Source: Fictibacillus terranigra (GTDB taxonomy: Bacteria > Bacillota > Bacilli > Bacillales > Fictibacillaceae). From it: DNA of 64,000 nt. Positions 17,537-25,482 of this stretch are shown here, one piece after another (positions within the stretch are counted from its first letter, which is position 1; every line of letters starts with the position of its first letter). The DNA lies in NCBI RefSeq assembly GCF_030412265.1, contig NZ_JAUHLN010000002.1:992001-1056000 (forward strand), in the 5' to 3' direction. The position numbers were made by a program, and so were the translations under genes. Below the pieces are notes generated by a model. It searched no databases. It saw only the letters and a list, made by a program, of their open reading frames with translations, and was not told where the DNA came from.

Positions 17537-17800
17537 CTAAAGAATTTTGGTTAACTCTGGATGAGGCCGGGGAATTACATTTGAAGAGATCAGTTCTCCT
17601 CCCGTCTGGATGTGGGCCTGCCTCCCCACTTCGATGGCAGACGACACAGCAGCTACATCGCCTTCAATTATAACGGTGACAAGGCCAGATCCTACTTTTT
17701 TGAAGGCTGTCATTTGTATGTTTGCAGCTTTTGCCATGGCATCAAGCGCTTCAATCGCAGCGGTCAGCCCTCTTGTTTCAATCATGCCGATTGCATTCAC
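17537..17800 (-). CDS. BMC shell hexamer protein (BMC-H), canonical pore
   Basis: 87 residues, one BMC domain: AIGMIETRGLTAAIEALDAM, AFKKVGSGLVTVIIEGDVAAVSSAIEVG, SSNVIPRPHPEL. The pore loop KVGSGLV is the canonical PduA/EutM form, making this the likely main facet protein. First of the shell genes in transcription order, just after ubiD-like and ahead of the encapsulation-peptide protein. Confidence 0.95.
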   Translation of the reverse strand: MNAIGMIETRGLTAAIEALDAMAKAANIQMTAFKKVGSGLVTVIIEGDVAAVSSAIEVGRQAHIQTGGELISSNVIPRPHPELTKIL

Positions 17801-17819
17801 TCACGGTCCCCCCCTTGGT

Positions 17820-19160
17820 TTATATATAATCTTTAAGATCAATCGGCCCGAACGGTACAGAAGTGCGTTTGAACGATTCCTTATGAGCGAGCGGAACCGT
17901 AGCGTCAATTCCCATTTTAGCTGTGACTCCCCGAACATTGTGAGACGACTCGAGTGGAGATCCTTTTGCACCCGGTACAATAAAAATATCCTGATCGGCC
18001 TGGACTCTTACCGCCATCGCCCATTCCACATCCTCGGGGTCAAAGATATCGACATCTTCATCGACTACAATCACGTGCTTTAAGTCTTTATCACTCGCAA
18101 AAGCTGCAAGCGCTGCTTGCTTTCCGTCTCCATCTGATCTCTTCTCAATCTGAATGACCGCATGGAACCTTGCTACCCCGCCCATCGTAATATGAACTCG
18201 TTTGACGTTCGGTACGGTCTGTCTTACCGTACTGAGCAATGTAGCCTCCCGGACAAGCGCCATCGGCAGCCGCTCTTCATAGCTGGAGGGAAAGATAGTC
18301 TGACAGATCGCATGGTTGCGATAGGTTACTGCTGAAAACTCAATGACTGGCTGCGGAGCTCTTGCTCCATAAAACCCTGCAAGCTCTCCGAACGGCCCTT
18401 CCATTTCCCGTTCATGGGGAATGATCCTGCCCTCCATGACGATTTCCGCTTCTGCCAAAACTTCAAGATCCACCGTTTTGCATCGCACCACTTCAAACGG
18501 CTTGCCGATCAACGCACCGGCAACATCGAGTTTGTCAGCATGATACAGATGGGTGCTGATCTGAGAGCTGAGCACCACCGCCGGCACCACGCCAAACATG
18601 ACAGCGACCTCCAGCGGTTCATCACGCTCTTCAAACGTATAAAACTGATGCAGAAGTTCAGGTGAAGTAATGAGTACGTTTGTCCTGTTTCCGCCCAAAA
18701 ATTGCATCCTTCTGATGGAGGTATATCTTTTTCTTCCACTTGGATCCTTTACGACGAGAATACCCGAAACGTAATAGGCGCCCGAATCCTCTCCATGATA
18801 GGTCGGAATCGGAAAGAGCGAAGCCAAATCCATCGGCCCAAGCACCACATTTTCCTGAACGGGTCCTTTTTCGATCAGGCGGGTTGGGATGGGAGAGACA
18901 ATTGAACCAATAATCTTTGGGACGAATTCATCCGGTGTGATGCCGATGCTGGCTGCGAGCAGATCCCTGTCTCCGCCGATCCCTCCTGCCATTGGAGATG
19001 AATAGCCCTTCACTTTTTCAAAATAGAACGGCTGGCTTCCCTGCCTGGAATTAAGGACCGCGCCGAGTTCAAACAAAGGATCCACTTCTTTTTTAATCCG
19101 GATGAGTTTCCCCTCCCCTTCCCATTGATCGAGAAGGGAGCGCAGTGAAGAAGGGTTCAC
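17820..19160 (-). CDS. UbiD-family prenylated-FMN-dependent decarboxylase
   Basis: About 446 residues. UbiD hallmarks are EGPFGELAGFYGAR, PIPTYHGEDSGAYYVSGILV, an N-terminal SLRSLLDQWEGEGKLIRI, and the C-terminal DSSHNVRG-like segment (LESSHNVRGVTAKMGIDAT). UbiD enzymes (de)carboxylate aromatic and alpha,beta-unsaturated acids using prenyl-FMN supplied by UbiX. GGGGGAG precedes a GTG at 19160 that overlaps the ubiX-like stop as GTGA, so this start is preferred over the ATG at 19175. In this operon a heteroaromatic acid such as 4-amino-5-imidazolecarboxylate is the suggested substrate (inference). Confidence 0.9.
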   Translation of the reverse strand: MNPSSLRSLLDQWEGEGKLIRIKKEVDPLFELGAVLNSRQGSQPFYFEKVKGYSSPMAGGIGGDRDLLAASIGITPDEFVPKIIGSIVSPIPTRLIEKGPVQENVVLGPMDLASLFPIPTYHGEDSGAYYVSGILVVKDPSGRKRYTSIRRMQFLGGNRTNVLITSPELLHQFYTFEERDEPLEVAVMFGVVPAVVLSSQISTHLYHADKLDVAGALIGKPFEVVRCKTVDLEVLAEAEIVMEGRIIPHEREMEGPFGELAGFYGARAPQPVIEFSAVTYRNHAICQTIFPSSYEERLPMALVREATLLSTVRQTVPNVKRVHITMGGVARFHAVIQIEKRSDGDGKQAALAAFASDKDLKHVIVVDEDVDIFDPEDVEWAMAVRVQADQDIFIVPGAKGSPLESSHNVRGVTAKMGIDATVPLAHKESFKRTSVPFGPIDLKDYI

Positions 19161-19726
19161 GCTTTCTCCCCCCATCTCCTGAGAAGTTCATGATCGATGC
19201 CCAACATGTCCAGAATCCGGCCGGACATAAAATTAATCAGCTCCCATATCTCTTTCGGTTTATGGTAGAACCCCGGTGATGCCGGCATGATGCAGGCGCC
19301 CGCTTCGGCAAGCCTTGTCATATTCTGAAGATGGATCAGATGAAACGGAGCTTCCCTTGGAACGACGATGAGCTGCCTCTTTTCTTTCAGCATGACAGAG
19401 GCGCAGCGGCTCAGGAGTGTGTCCCCGACTCCATTCGCCATCGCTCCCAGCGTGTTCATGGAGCATGGAACAACGACCATCCCATCATTTAAAAAGGATC
19501 CGCTCGCCACAGAGGCAAAAAGGTTCTTGTTGCTGTGTACTTCGGCATATTGCTTCACGGTTTCCATCCTGACGCCGCACTCAAACTGCAAGACCTTCTC
19601 TCCCATTTCGGTTACGATTAGATGGGTTTCCATCCCGAGCTGGTGGAGGGCACGGACGAGCGAGTATCCGTATAGTGACCCGCTCGCCCCCGTTATTCCT
19701 ACAACGATCCGTTTGTTTCGTCCCAT
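19157..19726 (-). CDS. UbiX-family flavin prenyltransferase
   Basis: 189 residues; makes prenyl-FMN from FMN and dimethylallyl (mono)phosphate for the UbiD partner. Motifs: VGITGASGSLYGYSLVRAL (flavin site), VVPCSMNTLGAMANGVGD, LIVVPREAPFHLIHLQNM and IMPASPGFYHKP. Coupled to the decarboxylase gene by a 4-base overlap and placed 6 bases after the cysteine hydrolase gene. Confidence 0.95.
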   Translation of the reverse strand: MGRNKRIVVGITGASGSLYGYSLVRALHQLGMETHLIVTEMGEKVLQFECGVRMETVKQYAEVHSNKNLFASVASGSFLNDGMVVVPCSMNTLGAMANGVGDTLLSRCASVMLKEKRQLIVVPREAPFHLIHLQNMTRLAEAGACIMPASPGFYHKPKEIWELINFMSGRILDMLGIDHELLRRWGEKA

Positions 19727-19732
19727 GGCAGA

Positions 19733-20323
19733 TTAGACGACCTGGCTGTTTTGGGAGAACTTTTTCTTGGCAGCCGCCATGTATTCTTTGGTCGTCATGA
19801 TATCGCCGAATAGTTCGATATCACGGAGACCGGATTCATGCATGGAATCATCTTTTGAAGCTGTGGAGTCGGACAAACAAATGACATTGTAGCCATGATA
19901 CAATGCATCAGAGCCTGTGCTTCTTACACAAACATTGGTCCAGACACCGGTAAGGACAACCGTATCAATCTCTTCTTCACGGCAGAACAGGTCAAAATCA
20001 GTATAGCTGAACGCACTATGCCGCCTTTTTTGAACGATATAATCTCCCTTGCTCTCATCAGGCTGCAATTCAGGGATAAACTGAGATCCCCATGTCCCTT
20101 TGACGGCATGAACCGGCCGTACCCTGAAATCACGGTCGTTCTTACGGTGCGCTTCTTGCACAAAAACGACCTGGATATTTTCTTCATGGCAAAAGTCGAC
20201 TAGTTCTTTAATGGCCGGTACAATTTTTTCGCCGTTTTTGCATCGGAGGGCCGCTTTTTCTCCGATAAAGTCATTGAGCATATCAATAACAACGACTACA
20301 TGCTTCTTGCCTCTCAGTTCCAT
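19733..20323 (-). CDS. Isochorismatase-like cysteine hydrolase (candidate N-carbamoyl hydrolase)
   Basis: 196 residues. The catalytic triad of the family is visible: Asp14 (VVVIDMLNDF), Lys99 (IVQKRRHSAF) and Cys132 (GVWTNVCVRST), with the cis-peptide region before the Cys. Relatives include nicotinamidase, N-carbamoylsarcosine amidohydrolase and ureidoacrylate amidohydrolase. Next to a cyclic amidohydrolase, the natural reading is hydrolysis of the ureido (N-carbamoyl) group released by ring opening; substrate is inference. Part of the minus-strand BMC operon. Confidence 0.88.
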   Translation of the reverse strand: MELRGKKHVVVVIDMLNDFIGEKAALRCKNGEKIVPAIKELVDFCHEENIQVVFVQEAHRKNDRDFRVRPVHAVKGTWGSQFIPELQPDESKGDYIVQKRRHSAFSYTDFDLFCREEEIDTVVLTGVWTNVCVRSTGSDALYHGYNVICLSDSTASKDDSMHESGLRDIELFGDIMTTKEYMAAAKKKFSQNSQVV

Positions 20324-20338
20324 ATACGGTCTCCTCTC

Positions 20339-21817
20339 TTACTTGCTTTTTTCTAGTTCTTGCCGGCCTGACTTTGGAGCTTCTGCTCTGGAAGTTTCAT
20401 ACTTTTCATACTTTAACGTCCGATCAAGGCGCTGGATGCTCTGCCGTTTAACGTACTCTCCATAACCAGCTTCACCTACAATCCCGCCATCTTCATAGTG
20501 ATAGACCATGTTGCCCCGTACAATCGTCTGCACCGGACGCCCTTTGAGCTTGATGCCATGAAGCGGGTTATACTTCGCCATCGATTCGGTCTGTTTCTCA
20601 TCGATTTCCCACTCGCAATCAAGATCGATGACTGTGAAGTCCGCATCACTGCCGATCTCCATCGCTCCTTTTTTCGGATAGATGCCATAATGGATCGCTG
20701 CGTTCTTACTTGTTACTTCAACAAAGCGTGACAAGGATAACCGTCCTTTGTTCAAACCTTCACTGACGAGAATCGGCACCATCGTTTCCACTCCTGGAAT
20801 GCCCGGGAAGCTGTTCCAGATCGTTGAATCCGCTGCAGCTTTTTCAGTTGCAATCTCATAAGGCGCGTGATCAGTACCGACAAAATCAATCGTTCCATCA
20901 GCCAGTGCCTGCCAATGTGCCTGATTGTCATCTTTGCCACGCAGCGGCGGAGCGATCTTGGCAAATGTTCCTCTCTCACTCATGGAGTCCTGCGCGTTCA
21001 GCATCAGATAGTGCGGACATGTTTCGGCTGTTACCTTTACGCCGCGTTTCTTAGCTTCACGGACGAGCTTGACCCCTTCCTTCGTACTCATGTGAACGAC
21101 GTGGACCCGTGCATCGGTCGCTTCTGCATAGCTGATGATCAGCTCGATCGCCACTTTTTCAGCAAGAGCCATCCTTGCCTCTGCCCATGCCGGACCGTCT
21201 TCCCGCCCCTCCTTCTTCAACTTCTCCGTATAAAAGGTGCAGATGTCATAGTTTTCTGCATGAACACCAATCGGCATGCCGGTTTTCGCAACCTTTTGAA
21301 AGATCTCAAGCATCTCTCCATCGGATACCTTTGGGAACGTCGGCACTGACGGCGTCATGTAAACCTTAAACGCCACAACTCCTTCGTCGATCTGCGGATA
21401 GATGTTATCGATCCAGCCGTTCCTCGCGTCTTCCCCGGTCATGCCGCCCCAGAAGCAATAATCGATGTATGCCTGTCCCCGAATGGGAGCGATTTTTTTC
21501 TGGAAGCTTTCACCGTCCCGAACGGAGGGTTTGGAACAGCAAGGCATATCGATGATCGTCGTAAGCCCGCCCGCCGCGGCAGATCTTGAACCCGTCGCAA
21601 ACGTCTCACGGTGAGTGAAGCCTGGATCCATGAAATGCGTGTGCGGATCAATGCATCCAGGGACGACGAGCTTTCCTTCCATGTCGAGTACCTTGTCCGC
21701 TTTTAGAAAATGAATGTCATTGCAAAATCCTGTGATTTTCCCTTCGTTCACGAGAATATTGGTAATTACCGTACGGTCTCCTTGTGGAATCATTGCATTC
21801 TTTAAAATCAAGTCCAT
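20339..21817 (-). CDS. Cyclic amidohydrolase (dihydropyrimidinase/allantoinase/dihydroorotase family)
   Basis: 492 residues. Binuclear metal-site residues are visible: HTH in GCIDPHTHFMDPG, Lys in FKVYMTPS (to be carbamylated), His in GVHAEN and VHMST, and Asp in GTDHAPY. The segment NSFPGIPGVETMVP is like allantoinases. It opens cyclic amide rings. The C-terminal ~35 residues are a charged extension. With the carbamoyl hydrolase and UbiD/UbiX behind it, opening of the xanthine pyrimidine ring to 4-ureido-5-imidazolecarboxylate is the favoured idea (inference); allantoin or dihydropyrimidines are alternatives. Confidence 0.85.
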   Translation of the reverse strand: MDLILKNAMIPQGDRTVITNILVNEGKITGFCNDIHFLKADKVLDMEGKLVVPGCIDPHTHFMDPGFTHRETFATGSRSAAAGGLTTIIDMPCCSKPSVRDGESFQKKIAPIRGQAYIDYCFWGGMTGEDARNGWIDNIYPQIDEGVVAFKVYMTPSVPTFPKVSDGEMLEIFQKVAKTGMPIGVHAENYDICTFYTEKLKKEGREDGPAWAEARMALAEKVAIELIISYAEATDARVHVVHMSTKEGVKLVREAKKRGVKVTAETCPHYLMLNAQDSMSERGTFAKIAPPLRGKDDNQAHWQALADGTIDFVGTDHAPYEIATEKAAADSTIWNSFPGIPGVETMVPILVSEGLNKGRLSLSRFVEVTSKNAAIHYGIYPKKGAMEIGSDADFTVIDLDCEWEIDEKQTESMAKYNPLHGIKLKGRPVQTIVRGNMVYHYEDGGIVGEAGYGEYVKRQSIQRLDRTLKYEKYETSRAEAPKSGRQELEKSK

Positions 21818-21902
21818 TTCTGTCGCTCCTTTTTTACGTATTCAGGACAGAACCAGAGAAAAGGGGGCATTGTTGACATGCCCCTGATCGTGAGCAGCCA
21901 AA

Positions 21903-23231
21903 CTATTGAGCCTCTGCAGAAGCATCCGTTTTCAGCTGTTCCATCCTTTCCTGCTCATTTATATTCATAGACCTAAAATTAAATACTAGATTTAGCAAAA
22001 TTGCCGTTAAACTTCCAATCACAATCCCGTTTTCGACGAGAAGCCTGACACTGTCCGGGAGCTGGCTGAACACCATGGGAACCACTGCTGTCCCAAGCCC
22101 TATCCCTACAGAACAGGCGACGATCAGCAGGTTCTCATTGCTTGAAAAATCAGCCTGAGAAAGCATCTTTACGCCAGAAGCGATCACCATCCCGAACATC
22201 GGAACCATCGCACCGCCAAGGACAGCCGTTGGAATGATCGTCGTCAGCGCTGCGATCTTTGGAAGCAGTCCGAGAATGAGCAGTAACCCTCCCGCCGCAA
22301 TAACAACGTTTCTCGTTTTTACTTTCGTTAAAGCAACAAGCCCAACATTTTGAGAGAACGACGTATAAGGAAACGAGTTGAAGATGCCCCCGATCATGAC
22401 CGCCAGCCCTTCGGCACGAAGACCTTTTTTAATATCCTCTGGCTTTAGGTCTCTTTCACAGATGTCACTTAACGCAAGAAAGACACCGGTTGATTCAATC
22501 ATGCTGACGATTGCAACAATGGTCATCGTCAGGATCGCTGAGAAGTGAAATTCAGGCACACCAAAATAGAACGGCTGCACAAGGTGGAACCAGGAGGCAT
22601 CCTTTACGGGTGCAGCATCTACGAGACCCATGAAAGAAGCCAGAAACGTTCCCGCAATCAGTGATATAAGAACAGAGATTGCGCGTACATATCCTTTGGA
22701 AAACCGGTTGATCAGAATGATGAGCACAAAAGTAAAACTCGCCAAAGATAAATTTTCAAGGCTTCCGAAACCTTTCGAACCGAGGCCTCCAGCTGCATTA
22801 TTCATCGCTACCGGTATGAGCGATACACCAATAATGAGGACCACGGAACCGGTAACAATCGGCGGGAAAAATTTCAGGATCTTTCCTACAAATTGGGATA
22901 GCACCATAACAACGAGCCCTGAAGCAATAATCGCTCCATAAATGGCGGTAATTCCCTCCAGCTTTCCAATGGCGATCATAGGAGCGACGGCCGTAAACGT
23001 ACAGCCCAGGATAATGGGGAGCCGTATCCCGAAGTGCCTGCCTCCGAGAACCTGCAGCAAGGTAGCGATCCCGCAAGTAAACAGATCAATAGAGATGAGA
23101 TAAGCAAGCTGCTGCGCGTTCATTCCGATCGCTGGCCCTACGATGAGCGGTACAATGACCGCTCCTGCATACATGGCAAGAACATGCTGAAAACCAAGTA
23201 CTCCAACTTTCCATTTTTGAAGTGCTGCCAT
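21903..23231 (-). CDS. Nucleobase permease, NCS2/NAT family (xanthine/uracil/urate type)
   Basis: About 442 residues and 12-14 membrane segments. NAT-family marks: VGVLGFQHVLAMYAGAVIVPLIVG at the start and the substrate-site stretch FPYTSFSQNVGLVALTKVKTR. It resembles PucJ/PucK and PbuX-like transporters of xanthine and urate. AAGGAGGT precedes the ATG at 23231; an open frame continues to 23354 but without support. First gene of the BMC operon and divergent from xanthine dehydrogenase, so it probably imports the substrate. Confidence 0.9.
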   Translation of the reverse strand: MAALQKWKVGVLGFQHVLAMYAGAVIVPLIVGPAIGMNAQQLAYLISIDLFTCGIATLLQVLGGRHFGIRLPIILGCTFTAVAPMIAIGKLEGITAIYGAIIASGLVVMVLSQFVGKILKFFPPIVTGSVVLIIGVSLIPVAMNNAAGGLGSKGFGSLENLSLASFTFVLIILINRFSKGYVRAISVLISLIAGTFLASFMGLVDAAPVKDASWFHLVQPFYFGVPEFHFSAILTMTIVAIVSMIESTGVFLALSDICERDLKPEDIKKGLRAEGLAVMIGGIFNSFPYTSFSQNVGLVALTKVKTRNVVIAAGGLLLILGLLPKIAALTTIIPTAVLGGAMVPMFGMVIASGVKMLSQADFSSNENLLIVACSVGIGLGTAVVPMVFSQLPDSVRLLVENGIVIGSLTAILLNLVFNFRSMNINEQERMEQLKTDASAEAQ

Positions 23232-23520
23232 TTTGATGACCTCCTTGATGTAGTTTTGAAGCCAGTCGTTGTTAGTGTCATCACCCCCTTTAAAAAGATG
23301 GAATTTTTTTGATGCGGCATGTAAAGGGCTTGAAGTGGACAGTAAACGCATCAAAGGGCATGTAATCGCCTTGGTAAACTCTCAAAAATTGGATGCAACT
23401 ATGAAAATAGGAATGTTTTTTTGAAACTCTACTATATTTGTACAAACTGACTTTTAATCAACTACCATCCATTAAGTAAACAAGCCAAATTGTCCATTCA
23501 TTATATGGGGAGGGTGAACA
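23232..23520. promoter_or_regulatory. Divergent leader between BMC and xanthine dehydrogenase operons
   Basis: 289 bases containing the promoters of two divergent operons. The minus-strand leader of the permease is long. CCTTGGTAAA at 23369-23378 weakly resembles the core of a B. subtilis PucR box. No clear -35/-10 pair or riboswitch fold was identified. A shared position suggests joint control. Confidence 0.4.
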
Positions 23521-24003
23521 TTGAAGACCATTGATTTTTGCGTAAACGGAAAGAATGTGTCAGTCATTTGCAGTCCGGCAAAGACTTTGCTTGATGTGCT
23601 GAGGGAAGACGCCGGATTAACAGGAAGCAAAGAATGTTGCGGAAAAGGAGAATGCGGCTCCTGTACTGTTCTGCTCAATGATGTGCCAGTTTGTTCATGC
23701 TTGGTGCTGGCAGGACAGGTTGAAGGAGAACGAGTGGTCACAGTGGAAGGAATTGGAACGAAACAGGCGATGGATCCTGTGCAGCAGGCATTTGTGGATG
23801 AAGGAGCAACCCAGTGCGGGTATTGCACACCTGGTCTGATTGTAGCTTCACGGGCGTATTTAACTTCCATCGGCCATGTTCCGGGCCTCGATGAAATCAA
23901 ACGGGCGCTTGGCGGAAATCTATGCCGGTGTACCGGCTATACTAAAATTCTGCAAGCCGTCCAGACGGCCGCTGCCCGACAGCTTTCATCCCGTGAGCTC
24001 TAG
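23521..24003 (+). CDS. pucE: Xanthine dehydrogenase, [2Fe-2S] subunit
   Basis: 160 residues with both iron-sulfur motifs of the family: the plant-ferredoxin type (CCGKGECGSC ... C) and the helical-domain type (QCGYCTPG ... CRCTGY). It passes electrons from the molybdenum site to FAD. The start is TTG at 23521 after GGGGAGGG. First gene of the plus-strand puc operon; the next gene overlaps its 3' end. Confidence 0.95.
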   Translation: MKTIDFCVNGKNVSVICSPAKTLLDVLREDAGLTGSKECCGKGECGSCTVLLNDVPVCSCLVLAGQVEGERVVTVEGIGTKQAMDPVQQAFVDEGATQCGYCTPGLIVASRAYLTSIGHVPGLDEIKRALGGNLCRCTGYTKILQAVQTAAARQLSSREL

Positions 24004-24598
24004 CACGCCTTCCCTATCAGCCATCGTGCTTGGCGCAGGCCGTTCATCAAGAATGAGGACATTGAAAGCACTGCTTCCATGGAAAGGTACCTCACTCATC
24101 CGCTTTCAAACCGAAACACTGTTAAACGCCGGAATATCAGACATTGTGGTTGTTCTAGGATTCAGGGCAGCAGATTTATCAAACGAGCTCAGCTCCTACA
24201 CTATAAAAACAGTGATGAACAAAGACTATCATTCTGGGAAATGCTCGTCCATCAAAGCTGGATTGGCAGCCATAACTCAACCTTCTTCAGGTGTCATCAT
24301 ATGTGCGGTCGACCAGCCGTTATCATTGAATGTCGTTAGAAACTTGTACAAGCTCCACACGAAACACCCTGCCGCGATTATCCTTCCCTCCTTTAAAGGA
24401 AAACGCGGACATCCCCTGCTTATCCCGAAGTCTCTTTATGATGATCTGCAGGACATTAAGGAGCAGACACAGGGACTGAGGCACTTGGTCAACACCCGCC
24501 GGAAAGAAATCGTAACTGTCGAATTGGATGAACCAAGTATTCTTTTAAATCTAAATGAACAAGCCGATTACCAGGAGGCCTGTTGGGAGGATTCGTAA
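23993..24598 (+). CDS. pucB: MobA-like NTP transferase (molybdenum cofactor cytidylyl/guanylyltransferase)
   Basis: About 201 residues when started at the GTG at 23993, which overlaps the pucE stop; the open frame to 23876 lies inside pucE. Nucleotide-binding motif IVLGAGRSSRMRTLKALLPWKG is followed by GVIICAVDQPLS and the acceptor-site region KRGHPLLIPK. Homologues (PucB, MocA) attach CMP to molybdopterin for xanthine dehydrogenase. No strong ribosome site stands before the GTG, so coupling to pucE is likely and the exact start is uncertain. Confidence 0.85.
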   Translation: MSSSTPSLSAIVLGAGRSSRMRTLKALLPWKGTSLIRFQTETLLNAGISDIVVVLGFRAADLSNELSSYTIKTVMNKDYHSGKCSSIKAGLAAITQPSSGVIICAVDQPLSLNVVRNLYKLHTKHPAAIILPSFKGKRGHPLLIPKSLYDDLQDIKEQTQGLRHLVNTRRKEIVTVELDEPSILLNLNEQADYQEACWEDS

Positions 24599-25482
24599 TG
24601 TTTGTTTCAGAGATTGATATGCTGTCGCCTCGTTCTCTAAAGGAATGTCTTTTTATCCTGGAGAACGAAAAATCAAGCCTCCGCCTCTTAGCCGGGGGAA
24701 CAGACGCCGTCGTGAGGATGAAAGAAGGAAAATGGCGGCCTGACTACTGGGTAAACCTTAAACATGTGGACGAGCTTCGTTTCATAACCATACAAAAAGA
24801 TGAAATTCAGATCGGACCTCTCACCACTCATTCTGAAATCATAAACTCCCCTCTTCTACAGGCTCATGCCGACGTACTCGTACAAGCCTGCCAGGAAATT
24901 GGAGCCACCCAGATGCAGAACATGGGGACCATTGGAGGCAATATCGCCACAGCCTCTCCTGCAGGTGATACGATTCCTGCTTTATATGCACTTGGAGCGG
25001 TGATCGAACTCACCTCATTATCCGGTAAACGAATGATAAACGTGGAGGACTTCTTTATCGGACCCGGAAAAACCGCAGCCCAGCCCAATGAGATCATCTC
25101 CAAGATAGCATTTAACGTCCGCGGTAAAAATGACATCGGTATCTTTCAAAAGCTTGGTCCACGGAAAGCGCAGTCGATCTCCATCGTGAATGCAGCTGTT
25201 ACTCTTTCCATGAAACAAGGCACGAAAGAGTGCACAGGGGGCCGTATCGCTTTCGGTTCAGTAGGCCCTACGGTTATCCGGGCAAAGAAATGCGAGGCGA
25301 TGCTGACATTGGGCCCGCTTACAGACGAAATGATCGCCAATATTGGCAGGGTCGCCTGGAAAGAAGTCATGCCAATCTCTGATATCCGGGCCTCAGCGTC
25401 ATACCGAAGGGATATGGCTAGCGCACTTCTTGAACGCGGACTTTACCGTTTATTGAAAAGGTGGGCAGAACATGAAGAATAG
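24598..25482 (+). CDS. pucC: Xanthine dehydrogenase, FAD-binding subunit
   Basis: 294 residues of the CoxM/PucC family. FAD-binding signatures: RLLAGGTDAVVRMKEG near the start and the QMQNMGTIGGNIATASPAGD stretch. The ATG at 24598 follows GGGAGG and shares one base with the pucB stop (TAATG). Delivers electrons to NAD+ or another acceptor. Confidence 0.95.
   Translation: MFVSEIDMLSPRSLKECLFILENEKSSLRLLAGGTDAVVRMKEGKWRPDYWVNLKHVDELRFITIQKDEIQIGPLTTHSEIINSPLLQAHADVLVQACQEIGATQMQNMGTIGGNIATASPAGDTIPALYALGAVIELTSLSGKRMINVEDFFIGPGKTAAQPNEIISKIAFNVRGKNDIGIFQKLGPRKAQSISIVNAAVTLSMKQGTKECTGGRIAFGSVGPTVIRAKKCEAMLTLGPLTDEMIANIGRVAWKEVMPISDIRASASYRRDMASALLERGLYRLLKRWAEHEE

Noticed and set aside
23368-23378. 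PucR-box-like GCCTTGGTAAA
   Set aside because: Only the TTGG core and part of the flanks match what I recall of the PucR consensus; kept only as a weak remark.
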